Positions 43,440-54,030 of a DNA stretch of 64,000 nt are shown here, piece by piece. Numbering within the stretch: the first letter of the stretch is position 1; each line of letters starts with the position of its first letter. Location of the stretch: positions 183,341 through 247,340 of the forward strand of contig NZ_FNQP01000002.1 of NCBI RefSeq assembly GCF_900107695.1, given 5' to 3'. This DNA is from Thiothrix caldifontis. Lineage in GTDB: Bacteria; Pseudomonadota; Gammaproteobacteria; Thiotrichales; Thiotrichaceae. The notes below the pieces were generated by a model. The model had not been told where the DNA came from, did not search any database, and saw only the letters and a program-made list of their open reading frames with translations. A program made the position numbers and the translations under genes.

Positions 43440-44227
43440 GCGAAGGCGCACATTTACGCCAACCGGAAACGGGGCAACCCGATGCTAGCCACAAGGCGAT
43501 TCTGTATCTGGAAGGGCTGAACGTCAGCTTCGACGGATTCAAGGCTATCAATGACCTGACGTTGTACATCGACTCCGGCGAATTGCGTTGCATCATCGGC
43601 CCCAACGGTGCGGGCAAAACCACCATGATGGACATTATCACCGGCAAAACCCGTCCCAACAGCGGGCAGGCGTGGTTTGGGCAAACCGTGGACTTGCTGA
43701 AACTCTCCGAACCCGAAATCGCCAACGCAGGCATCGGGCGCAAATTCCAGAAACCTACCGTGTTCGAGTCGCACAGCGTCGCCGAAAATCTGGAACTGGC
43801 GATGCACGGCAATAAAAGCGTGTGGTACAGCCTCCGCGCCCGTTTGAGTGGCGAACAGCAAGCCTTGATTGATGAAACCTTGCAGACCATTGGCTTGACC
43901 GAGAACTACCATCAGCAAGCAGGCGCGTTATCCCACGGGCAAAAGCAATGGCTGGAAATCGGCATGTTGCTGGTGCAAAAACCGCATTTGCTGCTGGTTG
44001 ACGAACCCGTTGCGGGGATGACCCATCAGGAAATGGAACGGACTGCCGAATTGCTCACCTCCTTGGCTGGCAAACATTCGGTGGTGGTAGTGGAACATGA
44101 CATGGATTTCGTGCGTTCTATCGCCAACAAGGTCACGGTGCTACATCAAGGCAGCGTGTTAGCCGAGGGCACAATGGACGAAGTGCAAAACGATCAGCGC
44201 GTGATCGAAGTGTATCTGGGGGAATAA
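43436..44227 (+). CDS. urtD: Urea ABC transporter ATP-binding protein UrtD
   Basis: A 263-residue ATPase. Walker A is GPNGAGKTTMMD, the signature ALSHGQKQWLEIGMLL (a degenerate form normal for UrtD and LivG), and Walker B LLLVDEPVAGMT. ACGGAGGG ends ten bases before the ATG at 43436. It powers import with UrtE. Confidence 0.95.
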   Translation: MSEGAHLRQPETGQPDASHKAILYLEGLNVSFDGFKAINDLTLYIDSGELRCIIGPNGAGKTTMMDIITGKTRPNSGQAWFGQTVDLLKLSEPEIANAGIGRKFQKPTVFESHSVAENLELAMHGNKSVWYSLRARLSGEQQALIDETLQTIGLTENYHQQAGALSHGQKQWLEIGMLLVQKPHLLLVDEPVAGMTHQEMERTAELLTSLAGKHSVVVVEHDMDFVRSIANKVTVLHQGSVLAEGTMDEVQNDQRVIEVYLGE

Positions 44228-44923
44228 ATGCTCAAAGTCGAACAACTCAACCAGTATTACGGCGAAAGCCACACGCTGTGGGATCTGGAAATGCACGTGC
44301 CCGCAGGACAATGCACCGTGCTAATGGGGCGTAATGGCGTGGGCAAAACCACCTTGCTCCAGTGCATTATGGGCTTGATCAAAGCGCGGGATGGCATGAT
44401 TCAGTATCAGGGGCAAAACCTGCTGGGGGTGGATGCGGAAAAACGTGCCAATCTCGGCATTGGTTACGTGCCACAAGGGCGGCAGATTTTTCCGCTGCTG
44501 ACGGTGGAGGAGAATTTGCTGATTGGTTTACCAGCGCGGCGCGATAAAGTGCGCAGTATTCCACCGTTTATTTTCGAGCTGTTTCCGGTGTTGAAGGAAA
44601 TGCTGGGGCGGCGCGGCGGCGACTTGTCCGGCGGGCAGCAACAGCAGTTGGCGATTGGACGAGCATTGGTGCTTGACCCGAAATTGCTGATTCTCGATGA
44701 GCCGACAGAGGGGATTCAGCCGAATATTGTGGCGGAAATCGGTGACATTATCCGCAAGCTCAACAAGGATATTGGGCTGACGGTGTTGCTGGTGGAACAG
44801 AAACTGCCGTTTGCACGGAAAGTCGGCGATCGGTTTTGTATTCTGGATCGCGGGCGGCGTGTGGCGGAGGGGGAAATGCACACGCTGGATGATGGGCTAA
44901 TTCAGCGGTATTTGACGGTGTGA
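44228..44923 (+). CDS. urtE: Urea ABC transporter ATP-binding protein UrtE
   Basis: A 231-residue ATPase. Walker A is GRNGVGKTTLLQ, the signature LSGGQQQQLAIGRAL and Walker B LLILDEPTEGIQP. The start MLKVEQLNQYYGESHTLWDLEM is characteristic of UrtE. It follows urtD directly. No strong terminator was seen after it. Confidence 0.95.
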   Translation: MLKVEQLNQYYGESHTLWDLEMHVPAGQCTVLMGRNGVGKTTLLQCIMGLIKARDGMIQYQGQNLLGVDAEKRANLGIGYVPQGRQIFPLLTVEENLLIGLPARRDKVRSIPPFIFELFPVLKEMLGRRGGDLSGGQQQQLAIGRALVLDPKLLILDEPTEGIQPNIVAEIGDIIRKLNKDIGLTVLLVEQKLPFARKVGDRFCILDRGRRVAEGEMHTLDDGLIQRYLTV

Positions 44924-44972
44924 TGATGGCTGGATTGCGGCTTGACGTGGGGACGTGGTAAAAAGCTTGCTT

Positions 44973-45671
44973 ATGCAAAACACCACCCTCCCCCCAAGCT
45001 GGCAAGCCGCCATCGGTGTAGAATTCACCAAACCTTACCTGCTCGCCCTGAGCCACTTTCTGCAAGCCGAAGCGGCGGCGGGTAAACACATCCTACCCCC
45101 GCCAGAACAGCGTTTCAACGCCCTGCAAAGCACGCCGCTGGATCAGGTCAAAGTCGTCATTCTCGGTCAAGACCCGTACCCCACGCCCGGACACGCGCAC
45201 GGACTGGCGTTTTCAGTGCAACCCGATGTTGCCCCGTTGCCGCGTTCGCTGCTCAATATTAACCGTGAATTGCAAGACGACCTCGGCATTAACAACAGTC
45301 ACACTGGCTGCCTGCAAGCGTGGGCAGCGCAAGGCGTGTTGCTACTCAACACCGTGCTGACAGTAGAAGCAGGCAATGCAGGTAGCCATCAAAAGTGCGG
45401 TTGGGAAACCTTCACCGATACCGTCATTCAAGCCATTAGCGCTCAAACTCAACCCGTGGTGTTTATCCTATGGGGCAATCACGCGCAGAAAAAAACGGAG
45501 CTGATCGACACCACCCGCCACTGCATTATCGCCAGCGCACATCCGTCGCCCTTGTCAGCGCGGCGCGGCTTTTTCGGTAGCAAACCGTTTTCCCGTGCCA
45601 ATGCGTTTTTGCAGGCAAACGGCAGAACGCCGGTTAATTGGGCGCTGCCTTCTGTAAGGAGTTGGATGTAG
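44973..45671 (+). CDS. ung: Uracil-DNA glycosylase
   Basis: A 232-residue family 1 enzyme that removes uracil from DNA. The water-activating motif is [17 protein letters not shown] and the DNA-intercalating loop [13 protein letters not shown]. The PTPGH form, instead of the E. coli HGPGQ, is a normal variant in several bacterial groups. The start at 44973 is preferred to 44955. It sits between the urea importer and the urease genes without an obvious functional link. Confidence 0.95.
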   Translation: MQNTTLPPSWQAAIGVEFTKPYLLALSHFLQAEAAAGKHILPPPEQRFNALQSTPLDQVKVVILGQDPYPTPGHAHGLAFSVQPDVAPLPRSLLNINRELQDDLGINNSHTGCLQAWAAQGVLLLNTVLTVEAGNAGSHQKCGWETFTDTVIQAISAQTQPVVFILWGNHAQKKTELIDTTRHCIIASAHPSPLSARRGFFGSKPFSRANAFLQANGRTPVNWALPSVRSWM

Positions 45672-45747
45672 GTCATACCTTGGCTCATCCGGCAGTTGTA
45701 TGATGGAAATGCAAATGGCTTTCGTTGCCACACGTTGTACCGAGCGT

Positions 45748-45763
45748 TGGTACAAAACCTGCA
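45748..45763 (+). promoter_or_regulatory. Weak sigma-54-like promoter before the urease cluster
   Basis: TGGTACA-N4-CTGCA has GG and GC at the -24/-12 spacing but three mismatches to the consensus. It lies about 40 bases before the small gene at 45801. Confidence 0.35.
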
Positions 45764-45800
45764 TCTTTTTGTTCAATTTGCCAGAAAGGAAACCGTACCC

Positions 45801-46022
45801 ATGCAATCTTGCCGTGTACCCATGACATTCCTCCTTGCCCTATTGTCGGGCGTTACCGTTGCCCACGATGGCATTATGCACCACCCCGAAACCCATTCAG
45901 AGCTGACGCACTTTGCTGCACACCTGTGGATGGCAGTGCCAGTAGCAGTGGGTGCTGCCTTGTTGGTTTGGGGGGCAAAACGTTACCTCGCCAAACGCAC
46001 TGACCCGTCTAAACGTGATTGA
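45801..46022 (+). CDS. Small membrane protein before ureD
   Basis: A 73-residue protein. A hydrophobic signal-like segment (TFLLALLSGVTVAHDG) is followed by a histidine-rich loop (HDGIMHHPETHSELTHFAAH) and a second hydrophobic helix (MAVPVAVGAALLVWGA) with a basic tail. GAAAGGA precedes the ATG. The histidines, the position just upstream of ureD and an 8-base overlap with it suggest a link to urease or nickel, but no family was recognised. Confidence 0.6.
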   Translation: MQSCRVPMTFLLALLSGVTVAHDGIMHHPETHSELTHFAAHLWMAVPVAVGAALLVWGAKRYLAKRTDPSKRD

Positions 46023-46842
46023 AACGGCGTGTACCCAAGGCTGGCAAGCCGAATTACGCCTCGGTTTCGTGCAGCATAGCACCAAAACTGTGCTTGCTAA
46101 CCGTTCCCAGCGGGGGCCGTTGGCGGTGCAACGCCCCTTCTACCCCGAAGGCGACGTTTGCCATGCCTACATCCTGCACCCGCCCGGCGGTGTGGTGGGT
46201 GGTGATTGTTTGCAAATGCGCTTTCAGGTTGACCCTGCCGCCCATGCACTACTTACCACACCCGGCGCAACCAAGTTTTACCGCAGCGCCGGACTACAAG
46301 CGCAACAACACCAACATTTCCACGTTGCTGACGGCTGTCTGGAATGGTTGCCGCAGGAAAACATCTTTTTCCCCGGCGCAAATATCGCCTTGCACAGTAC
46401 GATTCATCTGGACACCACCGCGCAATACATTGGCTGGGAAATCCACTGCCTCGGCCTGCCAAGCATTGGCGAACAATTCACGCACGGCAAGACCTTGTTC
46501 AAAACCGCCATTTACCGTGCGGGCAAACCGCTGTTGCTGGATCGCTTGCTGATTGCCAGTGAAGCCGATTTGCATACCGCTGCTGGATTACGCGGGCAAC
46601 CCGTTATGGCAACGCTGTATGCAACTCCGGCTACCCTGGCACTACTCGAAGCCGTGCGCCCGCATTGCCAAGACATTGCCAACGGCAGTACTGGCGTAAC
46701 CCTGCTCAATGGCGTGCTGGTCGTGCGTTATCTCGGCAATAGCACCGCGCAAGCACAGCGCTTATTCCGGCATCTGTGGCAGATTATCCGTCCCTTGGTC
46801 ACGGGACGCTCCGCCACACCGCCGCGCATCTGGAATACTTAG
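46015..46842 (+). CDS. ureD: Urease accessory protein UreD
   Basis: A protein of about 275 residues. [55 protein letters not shown] is the family core. UreD forms the scaffold with UreF and UreG on apo-urease for nickel insertion. A GTG start at 46015 is chosen because the family core begins just after it; reading could extend upstream in frame. The next gene starts after AGGAGGA. Confidence 0.93.
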   Translation: MIETACTQGWQAELRLGFVQHSTKTVLANRSQRGPLAVQRPFYPEGDVCHAYILHPPGGVVGGDCLQMRFQVDPAAHALLTTPGATKFYRSAGLQAQQHQHFHVADGCLEWLPQENIFFPGANIALHSTIHLDTTAQYIGWEIHCLGLPSIGEQFTHGKTLFKTAIYRAGKPLLLDRLLIASEADLHTAAGLRGQPVMATLYATPATLALLEAVRPHCQDIANGSTGVTLLNGVLVVRYLGNSTAQAQRLFRHLWQIIRPLVTGRSATPPRIWNT

Positions 46843-46855
46843 GAGGAACAATACA

Positions 46856-47158
46856 ATGGAACTCACCCCCCGCGAAAAAGACAAGCTGCTGCTATTCACC
46901 GCAGGATTACTCGCCGAACGCCGCAAAGCGCGTGGCTTAAAACTCAATTACCCCGAAGCGATTGCCTATATCAGTTGCGCAATTATGGAAGGCGCACGTG
47001 ATGGGCGTTCCGTTGCCGAAATGATGGATTACGGGCGTACCTTGCTGACCCGTGACGATGTGATGGATGGTATCGCCGAGATGATCCACGACGTGCAGGT
47101 GGAAGCGACTTTCCCCGATGGCACGAAACTCGTCACCGTGCATGACCCGATTGTGTAA
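46856..47158 (+). CDS. ureA: Urease gamma subunit
   Basis: A 100-residue subunit. [40 protein letters not shown] and [21 protein letters not shown] are almost invariant in the family. AGGAGGAACA gives a strong ribosome site. It assembles with UreB and UreC into the cytoplasmic urease that splits urea into ammonia and carbamate. Confidence 0.97.
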   Translation: MELTPREKDKLLLFTAGLLAERRKARGLKLNYPEAIAYISCAIMEGARDGRSVAEMMDYGRTLLTRDDVMDGIAEMIHDVQVEATFPDGTKLVTVHDPIV

Positions 47159-47168
47159 GGAGTACCCC

Positions 47169-47474
47169 ATGATCCCCGGACAACTCTTCCCCGCCGCTGG
47201 CGACATCGAACTCAACGCAGGGCGCGAAACCGTTACCCTCACCGTTGCCAATACCGGCGACCGTCCGATTCAGGTCGGTTCGCACTACCATTTCTTTGAA
47301 ACCAACAACGCCCTCGCCTTTGAACGTGACAAGGCACGCGGCTTCCGCCTCAACATCCCGGCGGGGACAGCGGTGCGCTTTGAGCCGGGGCAAACCCGTG
47401 AAGTCGAACTGGTAGCACTTGCGGGCACACGCGAAGTCTACGGTTTCCAAGGCAAAATCATGGGGGCATTGTAA
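47169..47474 (+). CDS. ureB: Urease beta subunit
   Basis: A 101-residue subunit. [38 protein letters not shown] and [17 protein letters not shown] are family marks. AAGGAG lies before the ATG. The last base of its stop is shared with the ureC start (TAATG). Confidence 0.97.
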   Translation: MIPGQLFPAAGDIELNAGRETVTLTVANTGDRPIQVGSHYHFFETNNALAFERDKARGFRLNIPAGTAVRFEPGQTREVELVALAGTREVYGFQGKIMGAL

Positions 47475-49177
47475 TGGCAAGGATTAGCAGACAGGCTTAC
47501 GCTGAAATGTACGGCCCTACCACGGGCGACCGCGTGCGGTTGGGTGACACCGCACTCATTATTGAAGTCGAACACGACCATACGGTGTACGGCGATGAAG
47601 TCAAATTCGGCGGCGGCAAAGTCATCCGCGACGGCATGGGGCAATGCCAGCGCAACGATGCCGAAGTCGTGGACGTGGTGATTACCAATGCGCTCATTCT
47701 CGACCATTGGGGCATTGTCAAAGCCGACATCGGCATCAAACACGGGCGCATTGTCGGCATCGGCAAAGCAGGCAACCCCGATACCCAAGCGGGTGTGAAT
47801 ATTCTGGTCGGTGCAGGCACGGAAGCGATTGCAGGCGAAGGCCACATCCTCACCGCTGGCGGGATTGATTCGCACATCCACTTCATTTGCCCGCAGCAAA
47901 TCGACGAAGCCTTAATGTCCGGCGTGACCACCATGCTCGGTGGCGGCACAGGGCCTGCGACCGGCACGAATGCCACCACTTGCACCCCCGGCATCTGGAA
48001 TTTGCACCGCATGTTGGAAGCCGCCGACAGCCTGCCGATGAATCTCGGTTTCTTGGGCAAAGGCAATGTCAGCCAGCCCGAACCCTTGCGTGAACAAGTC
48101 GCCGCTGGCGCGATTGGTTTAAAACTGCACGAAGACTGGGGCACAACCCCCGCCGCCATCGACAACTGCCTGACGGTGGCGGATGAAATGGACGTGCAAG
48201 TCGCCATCCACACCGACACGCTGAATGAATCCGGTTTCCTCGAAGACACGCTGGCAGCCATGAAAGGGCGCGTGATCCACACCTACCACACCGAAGGTGC
48301 AGGCGGCGGACATGCCCCCGACATTATCAAAGCCTGTGGGCAAGCCAATATTCTGCCATCGTCCACCAACCCGACGCGCCCTTACACCATCAATACGGTC
48401 GACGAACACCTCGACATGTTGATGGTGTGCCACCACCTTTCCCCCGCGATTGCCGAAGACGTGGCATTTGCCGAAAGCCGCATCCGCCGCGAAACCATTG
48501 CTGCCGAAGACATTTTGCACGACCTCGGCGCATTTTCGATGATCTCCTCCGATTCGCAAGCGATGGGACGTGTCGGCGAAGTCATCATTCGCACTTGGCA
48601 AACCGCGCACAAAATGAAAGTGCAACGTGGCAGTCTCGGCACTGACCCCGCCACACACGACAACTTCCGCGCCAAACGTTACATCGCCAAATACACCATC
48701 AATCCCGCGATTACGCACGGTATTTCTCACGAAGTCGGTTCGGTCGAAGTCGGTAAACTCGCTGATTTGGTGTTGTGGAAACCGGCATTTTTCGGTGCAA
48801 AACCGAGCTTGATCATCAAAGGTGGCATGATCATCGCCGCACCGATGGGCGACCCGAATGCGTCGATTCCAACGCCACAGCCGGTGCATTACCGCCCGAT
48901 GTTTGGCGCATTCGGCAAAGCCAAACATGCCACCACCATGACTTTCCTTTCGCAAGCGGGCTACAACGCGGGCGTGCATCAGCAATTGGGGCTGCAAAGC
49001 CTGATTGGGGTGGTGAAAAACTGCCGTACCATCAGCAAAGCCAGCATGGTTCACAATGACTACCAGCCGGTGATTGAGGTGGATTCGCAAACCTATCAGG
49101 TGCGGGCGGATGGTGAACTGCTGATTTGCGAACCTGCCAGCGAATTGCCGTTGGCGCAGCGTTATTTCTTGTTTTAA
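47474..49177 (+). CDS. ureC: Urease alpha subunit (catalytic)
   Basis: A 567-residue nickel enzyme subunit. The metal-binding and catalytic stretches are intact: [14 protein letters not shown] for histidine ligands, [12 protein letters not shown] with the lysine that becomes carbamylated, HTDTLNE, and [21 protein letters not shown] holds the mobile-flap histidine. Length is normal. It is the main catalytic subunit of the ureABC complex. Confidence 0.97.
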   Translation: MARISRQAYAEMYGPTTGDRVRLGDTALIIEVEHDHTVYGDEVKFGGGKVIRDGMGQCQRNDAEVVDVVITNALILDHWGIVKADIGIKHGRIVGIGKAGNPDTQAGVNILVGAGTEAIAGEGHILTAGGIDSHIHFICPQQIDEALMSGVTTMLGGGTGPATGTNATTCTPGIWNLHRMLEAADSLPMNLGFLGKGNVSQPEPLREQVAAGAIGLKLHEDWGTTPAAIDNCLTVADEMDVQVAIHTDTLNESGFLEDTLAAMKGRVIHTYHTEGAGGGHAPDIIKACGQANILPSSTNPTRPYTINTVDEHLDMLMVCHHLSPAIAEDVAFAESRIRRETIAAEDILHDLGAFSMISSDSQAMGRVGEVIIRTWQTAHKMKVQRGSLGTDPATHDNFRAKRYIAKYTINPAITHGISHEVGSVEVGKLADLVLWKPAFFGAKPSLIIKGGMIIAAPMGDPNASIPTPQPVHYRPMFGAFGKAKHATTMTFLSQAGYNAGVHQQLGLQSLIGVVKNCRTISKASMVHNDYQPVIEVDSQTYQVRADGELLICEPASELPLAQRYFLF

Positions 49178-49186
49178 GAGGCTGAG

Positions 49187-49657
49187 ATGTTAAAGATTGA
49201 ACGGATTCTGGACAAAAGTAATGTGCCACAACGTCAGCCGCACTTGTCGCTGACCTTACCGCACGAACGCCGTATTATCAGCCGCCAGCGCGTCACCCTC
49301 GACGATGGCAGTGATGCAGGCTTATTCCTGCCACGCGGTTCCAGCCTGCAACACGGTGATGTCCTGCAAGGCGCAAGCGGTGAACTGATCCGCATCCAAG
49401 CTGCCCCCGAAACCGTTTCCACCCTGACGTGCGCCGACCCGTGGTTGCTGGCACGCGCCTGCTACCACCTCGGCAACCGCCATGTGCCGGTGCAAATCAT
49501 GCCGGGCATGATCCGCTACCAACATGATCATGTACTGGATGACATGTTGCACGGTTTGGGCTTGCATGTGGTGGTGGAACAAGCACCATTCGAGCCGGAA
49601 GCAGGCGCGTATGGTGGCGGGCATTCGCACGGACATCAGCATGACCATGATCACTGA
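49187..49657 (+). CDS. ureE: Urease accessory protein UreE
   Basis: A 156-residue nickel metallochaperone. The conserved core is [28 protein letters not shown] and [15 protein letters not shown]. The C-terminus is histidine-rich ([14 protein letters not shown]), as in nickel-storing UreE proteins. It hands nickel to UreG. It overlaps ureF by 17 bases. Confidence 0.95.
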   Translation: MLKIERILDKSNVPQRQPHLSLTLPHERRIISRQRVTLDDGSDAGLFLPRGSSLQHGDVLQGASGELIRIQAAPETVSTLTCADPWLLARACYHLGNRHVPVQIMPGMIRYQHDHVLDDMLHGLGLHVVVEQAPFEPEAGAYGGGHSHGHQHDHDH

Positions 49658-50321
49658 TCTCGCGCTGCTACGGCTGCTGCATCTGGTCAGCCCGACCTTG
49701 CCGATTGGTTCGTTCACCTATTCGCAGGGCATCGAATGGGCAGTGGAATGCGGCTGGATTGCGACTCCCACAGATTTGCAAAACTGGTTGGCAAGTCAGT
49801 TGCATAGCGGCATGACGCATCTGGATATTCCTGTGCTGCAACGCCTGTATCACGCGGTCGAACGCGCTGATGTGGAAACGCTGGAATACTGGATTCACAT
49901 CCTCAACGCCAGCCGCGAAACCAGCGAGTTATTGCTGGAGGAAAAAAATCGCGGGAGGGCGTTAACCGATTTGCTGATTGCCTTGGAAATTCCCAATGCT
50001 GCCCGCTGGAAACCGCTGCTGGCACAAAGCCAATCCGCCGCTTTCGTACTCGCTGCGGTGCATTGGCAGATTCCGCTGCAACAAACCGCTTACGGCTATG
50101 TGTGGAGCTGGCTGGAAAATTTGGTGCTGTCAGCGGTGAAAATCATCCCGCTGGGGCAAACGCAGGGGCAGAAGATTTTGCATGAAATGACTTTGTTGCT
50201 GCCGGAAGTGGTGACGCAAGGTTTGCAAGTGGCTGATGACGACATTGGCGCGTCATCGCCCGCTTTAGCCATTGCCAGCAGTCGCCACGAAACCCAATAC
50301 ACCCGTTTATTTAGATCGTGA
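49641..50321 (+). CDS. ureF: Urease accessory protein UreF
   Basis: A 226-residue all-helical protein. [25 protein letters not shown] and [16 protein letters not shown] are typical of UreF, which regulates UreG in the urease activation complex. The ATG at 49641 has CGGA at a good distance; another ATG two codons later is possible. It lies partly inside the ureE histidine tail. Confidence 0.93.
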   Translation: MTMITDLALLRLLHLVSPTLPIGSFTYSQGIEWAVECGWIATPTDLQNWLASQLHSGMTHLDIPVLQRLYHAVERADVETLEYWIHILNASRETSELLLEEKNRGRALTDLLIALEIPNAARWKPLLAQSQSAAFVLAAVHWQIPLQQTAYGYVWSWLENLVLSAVKIIPLGQTQGQKILHEMTLLLPEVVTQGLQVADDDIGASSPALAIASSRHETQYTRLFRS

Positions 50322-50335
50322 AGAAAGGAAACCCC

Positions 50336-50944
50336 ATGTCCAATCCCTTGAGAGTCGGTGTCGGCGGCCCGGTCGGTTCTGGTAAAACCGCGCTGCTGGA
50401 TGCGCTGTGCAAAGCCATGCGCGACACTTACGACATTGCCGTTGTGACCAACGACATTTACACGCAGGAAGATGCGCAATTCCTGATGCGCAGCGAAGCC
50501 CTGCCCGTAGAACGCATTGTCGGCGTGGAAACCGGCGGTTGCCCGCATACTGCGATCCGCGAAGATGCCTCCATGAATCTGGCGGCGGTGGAAGATTTGC
50601 AAATCCGTTTCCCCGACCTCGACGTGATTTTCATCGAAAGCGGTGGTGATAATCTGTCGGCAACCTTCAGCCCCGAACTCGCGGATTTAACCATTTACGT
50701 GATTGATGTGGCGGAAGGCGAAAAAATTCCACGCAAAGGTGGCCCAGGCATTACCCGTTCTGACTTGCTGGTGATCAATAAGATCGACCTTGCACCTTAC
50801 GTGGGGGCTTCGCTGGAAGTCATGGAAAGTGACAGCAAACGGATGCGCGGTGAACGTCCGTTTGTGTTTACCAATTTGAAAGAAAAGTTAGGCTTGCAGA
50901 CGATTATCGACTTTATCGTCCACAAGGGGATGTTAACGGTATAA
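50336..50944 (+). CDS. ureG: Urease accessory GTPase UreG
   Basis: A 202-residue GTPase that drives nickel insertion. The P-loop is [11 protein letters not shown] near residues 9-19, the metal-binding motif CPH in [15 protein letters not shown], and [11 protein letters not shown] is the guanine-specificity segment. GAAAGGA precedes the ATG at 50336; a GTG at 50318 is less likely. It ends the urease cluster and converges on ubiK. Confidence 0.96.
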   Translation: MSNPLRVGVGGPVGSGKTALLDALCKAMRDTYDIAVVTNDIYTQEDAQFLMRSEALPVERIVGVETGGCPHTAIREDASMNLAAVEDLQIRFPDLDVIFIESGGDNLSATFSPELADLTIYVIDVAEGEKIPRKGGPGITRSDLLVINKIDLAPYVGASLEVMESDSKRMRGERPFVFTNLKEKLGLQTIIDFIVHKGMLTV

Positions 50945-50947
50945 GCC

Positions 50948-51211
50948 TTACGCGCCAGCCTGCATTTGGCTTTGCTGGGCTTCGAGCTCAGCAAGCCGCT
51001 TTTCCAAGGCTTCCAGCTTTTCACGGGTACGCAATAGTACTGCTGATTGAATATCAAACTCTTCCCGCGTCACCAGATTCATCTTTTGCAGGCCGCCTTC
51101 GAGCAGGCCGCGCATGTTCTTTTCGACATCTTCCTGCATATTGCGCACCGGTTCGGGCAGGAGTGCCGATAATTTTTTTGCCAGATCATCGAGATTGCCA
51201 AAGCTTTGCAT
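50948..51211 (-). CDS. ubiK: UbiK accessory factor (BMFP domain)
   Basis: An 87-residue protein. An N-terminal amphipathic region (LDDLAKKLSALLPEPVRNM) is followed by a C-terminal coiled coil (REKLEALEKRLAELEAQQSQM), the BMFP/UbiK arrangement. UbiK helps the Ubi enzyme complex in aerobic ubiquinone synthesis, so it fits functionally with ubiD in this window although the genes are far apart. It stands alone between ureG and glnK. Confidence 0.85.
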   Translation of the reverse strand: MQSFGNLDDLAKKLSALLPEPVRNMQEDVEKNMRGLLEGGLQKMNLVTREEFDIQSAVLLRTREKLEALEKRLAELEAQQSQMQAGA

Positions 51212-51305
51212 GAGGTATTCCTTAAACTAACTGAATGCCCCGGATTGTAGCAAATTCGGTGACAGTGTGGTTGGGTGGTGGGCTTAGTGCATTAATGCCG
51301 ACCAA

Positions 51306-51322
51306 TGCACTATTATGGTGCT
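51306..51322 (+). promoter_or_regulatory. NtrC-like site upstream of glnK
   Basis: TGCACTA-TTA-TGGTGCT differs at two bases from TGCACCA-N3-TGGTGCA and lies about 95 bases upstream of the sigma-54 promoter, a normal enhancer distance. Confidence 0.7.
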
Positions 51323-51416
51323 GATGCACGCTCCGAAAAGGGGATAAGTCGACTAAATGGTGGTTTTTTTAAACAATTACTAGCTGTACCTTGTGGTCAT
51401 GCGGCTTCTGAGTGAT

Positions 51417-51432
51417 TGGCACGTCAATTGCA
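51417..51432 (+). promoter_or_regulatory. Sigma-54 promoter of glnK-amtB
   Basis: TGGCACG-TCAA-TTGCA is a perfect match to the consensus, about 60 bases before the glnK start. Confidence 0.9.
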
Positions 51433-51475
51433 ACATTCCTAGCGTTAAGCAATTAAATTTGGCATCCCTAACTAG

Positions 51476-51829
<354 letters not shown>

Positions 51830-51844
51830 GGAAGGGGGAATTCC

Positions 51845-53173
51845 ATGAATATTCGTCTTGGTTTAATGATGTTGGCGGCATTACTGGGTTTTTCCGGTGT
51901 GGCAATGGCTGACGAAGTAGCGGCTGCGGCTCCTGTGCCGGATAAAGGGGATACCGCGTGGATGATGCTGTCCACCTTGCTGGTTATTCTGATGATTGTA
52001 CCGGGTGTGGCACTGTTCTACGGCGGTTTGGTTCGCGCTAAAAACATGTTGTCTGTATTGACGCAGGTGATGGCTATTTTCTGCATGATTTCGCTGTTGT
52101 GGGCGATTTACGGTTATTCGTTGGCATTCGGCGATGGCGGCAGCCTGAACTGGATGATTGGCGATTTCTCTAAACTGTTCTTGGCGGGCATTACCGCTGA
52201 TAGCACCGCTGCTACCTTTACGGATGGGGTGGTCATTCCTGAATTGGTGTTTGTGTCCTTCCAGTTAACCTTTGCGGCAATTACCGTGGCACTGATTGTG
52301 GGCGGTTTGGCTGAACGGGTGAAATTTTCTGCCCTGATGATCTTCGGCGCATTGTGGTTCACCTTCTCTTACCTGCCAATCACGCACATGGTGTGGGCAA
52401 CGGGTGGTTACTTGTTTGAAGCCGGTGATTTAGACTTCGCGGGTGGTACAGTCGTACACATCAACGCGGGTATCGCAGCACTGGTGGGTGCAATTGTACT
52501 GGGTAAGCGGGTTGGTTTTGGGCGTGACCCGATGCAACCACACAATCTGCCAATGACCATGATCGGTGCATCGTTGCTGTGGGTGGGTTGGTTCGGTTTC
52601 AACGCTGGTTCTAATCTGGAAGCGAATGGCGGCGCAGGTTTGGCTTTCATCAACACCATTTTGGCGACAGCGGCTGGCGGTATGGCGTGGATGTTGACTG
52701 AGTGGTTATTGCGCGGTAAGCCATCCATGTTAGGTGTAGCTTCTGGCGTAGTCGCAGGCTTAGTGGCGGTAACACCGGCTGCGGGTTTGGTGGGGCCGAT
52801 GGGCGCTATCGTACTGGGTGCTATCGCCGGTGCATTGTGCTTGTGGGGTGTGACTGGCCTGAAGAAAATGCTGGGCTACGATGATAGCTTGGACGTTTTC
52901 GGTATCCACGGTCTGGGCGGTATCATTGGTGCGATTGGTACGGGTATCTTTGTTTCCCCAGCCTTAGGCGGTGTCGGTGTAGACGACTACTCGATGGGTG
53001 GGCAAGTAATTACCCAAGCATCAGGTGTTTTATTAACCGTCGTTTGGTCTGGTGTCGTGAGCTTTGTGTTGTTCAAATTGATCGACATGACCATGGGGCT
53101 GCGGGTATCGGAAGAAGAAGAACGCCAAGGTTTGGATACTGCTTCTCATGGGGAACGCGCTTATTCCATGTAA
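51845..53173 (+). CDS. amtB: Ammonium transporter
   Basis: A 442-residue membrane protein with a signal peptide and eleven predicted membrane segments. The family stretches GVALFYGGLVRAKNMLSV, THMVWATGGYLFEAGDLDFAGGTVVHINAGIAAL and FGIHGLGGIIGAIGTGIF contain the twin histidines and the pore residues. The C-terminal tail (LRVSEEEERQGLD) is where GlnK docks. A good terminator follows. Confidence 0.96.
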   Translation: MNIRLGLMMLAALLGFSGVAMADEVAAAAPVPDKGDTAWMMLSTLLVILMIVPGVALFYGGLVRAKNMLSVLTQVMAIFCMISLLWAIYGYSLAFGDGGSLNWMIGDFSKLFLAGITADSTAATFTDGVVIPELVFVSFQLTFAAITVALIVGGLAERVKFSALMIFGALWFTFSYLPITHMVWATGGYLFEAGDLDFAGGTVVHINAGIAALVGAIVLGKRVGFGRDPMQPHNLPMTMIGASLLWVGWFGFNAGSNLEANGGAGLAFINTILATAAGGMAWMLTEWLLRGKPSMLGVASGVVAGLVAVTPAAGLVGPMGAIVLGAIAGALCLWGVTGLKKMLGYDDSLDVFGIHGLGGIIGAIGTGIFVSPALGGVGVDDYSMGGQVITQASGVLLTVVWSGVVSFVLFKLIDMTMGLRVSEEEERQGLDTASHGERAYSM

Positions 53174-53215
53174 TGAAAACTTAATATTCAACTGACTATT
53201 CTTCGAGTCGATTTG

Positions 53216-53243
53216 AGGCGGGACTAACACTCCCGCCTTTTTT
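53216..53243 (+). terminator. Rho-independent terminator after amtB
   Basis: AGGCGGGA and TCCCGCCT form a perfect 8-bp stem with a 7-base loop, running into six T. Confidence 0.88.
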
Positions 53244-53262
53244 GTGGTGCTGGTAGTTTACA

Positions 53263-54030
53263 TTAAAAACCGGGCAACTGCCCCTGTTCACGGATCTGGA
53301 ATGTTCCATCCGGTTGAGGTGGCACAATAAAGCTACTCATGAATTGCTTAGTGCCATCATCAATACCACTACCCGGTTTCAGGTTCAATGCCGTTTGGTA
53401 CTGCCCAGTAGCTTGCAAGGTAATCGTACCATCCAATATAAACGCGGCATCGGGTGCAGAAGCAAGACTGATTTGTTGCGCCCCATCATCACTACTGCTG
53501 ACATTCGCGGTGTAATTGCCGTAACGCTGCGGGAGCATTTGCACGCCTGCTTCACGCCATTCGCCATGCCCACTGAGTTTGGGAAGCGACTGCTGATCCC
53601 ACTCCACAGCACTAAGATTGGCTTGAAAAGTGCCACTTAACGGCGGAATCATCAAACTTTGCAGGTAAGGTGATACCGCTTGCGCCGGTAAATTATTGAG
53701 ATTCAACGGGCTACAGTGCAGTACACCTGCGAGGTTAATGCTGCAAATACCATCAATATCCCCACCCTGTGGCAAACTAGCCCGTAAGTCCGCCGCGAGT
53801 TGACCTTTCAATAAGGCACTGGTTTGCAAATCCCATTGCACATTATTGAGTTGCAAACCTTGAGCGCTCAAGCTGGCAGCACCACCTTGCCACAGTGTAC
53901 CGTTGATACCTTGCAGTTGCACGGGCAGGTCAGCAGGCAGTTGAGCTAATACCAGTTTAGCAGGCAATTGTGTCAAGGACGTGAGCAGGAAACTGACAGT
54001 ACCTGCGAGAATGAGGGTGCGTGTTTTCAT
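53263..54030 (-). CDS. gspN: Type II secretion protein N
   Basis: A 255-residue inner-membrane protein with one N-terminal membrane segment and a periplasmic beta-rich domain (LQGINGTLWQGGAASLSAQGLQLNNVQWDL is the most typical stretch). GspN is an accessory part of the type II secretion machine. Last gene of the slt-gspK-L-M-N operon, overlapping gspM by four bases. Confidence 0.85.
   Translation of the reverse strand: MKTRTLILAGTVSFLLTSLTQLPAKLVLAQLPADLPVQLQGINGTLWQGGAASLSAQGLQLNNVQWDLQTSALLKGQLAADLRASLPQGGDIDGICSINLAGVLHCSPLNLNNLPAQAVSPYLQSLMIPPLSGTFQANLSAVEWDQQSLPKLSGHGEWREAGVQMLPQRYGNYTANVSSSDDGAQQISLASAPDAAFILDGTITLQATGQYQTALNLKPGSGIDDGTKQFMSSFIVPPQPDGTFQIREQGQLPGF

Noticed and set aside
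45170-45225. PTPGH instead of HGPGQ in the Ung active-site motif
   Set aside because: This is a known normal variant of family 1 uracil-DNA glycosylases, not a sign of lost activity.
48119-49090. A 323-residue open frame on the minus strand
   Set aside because: It is antisense to ureC and contains no domain; the urease reading is certain.
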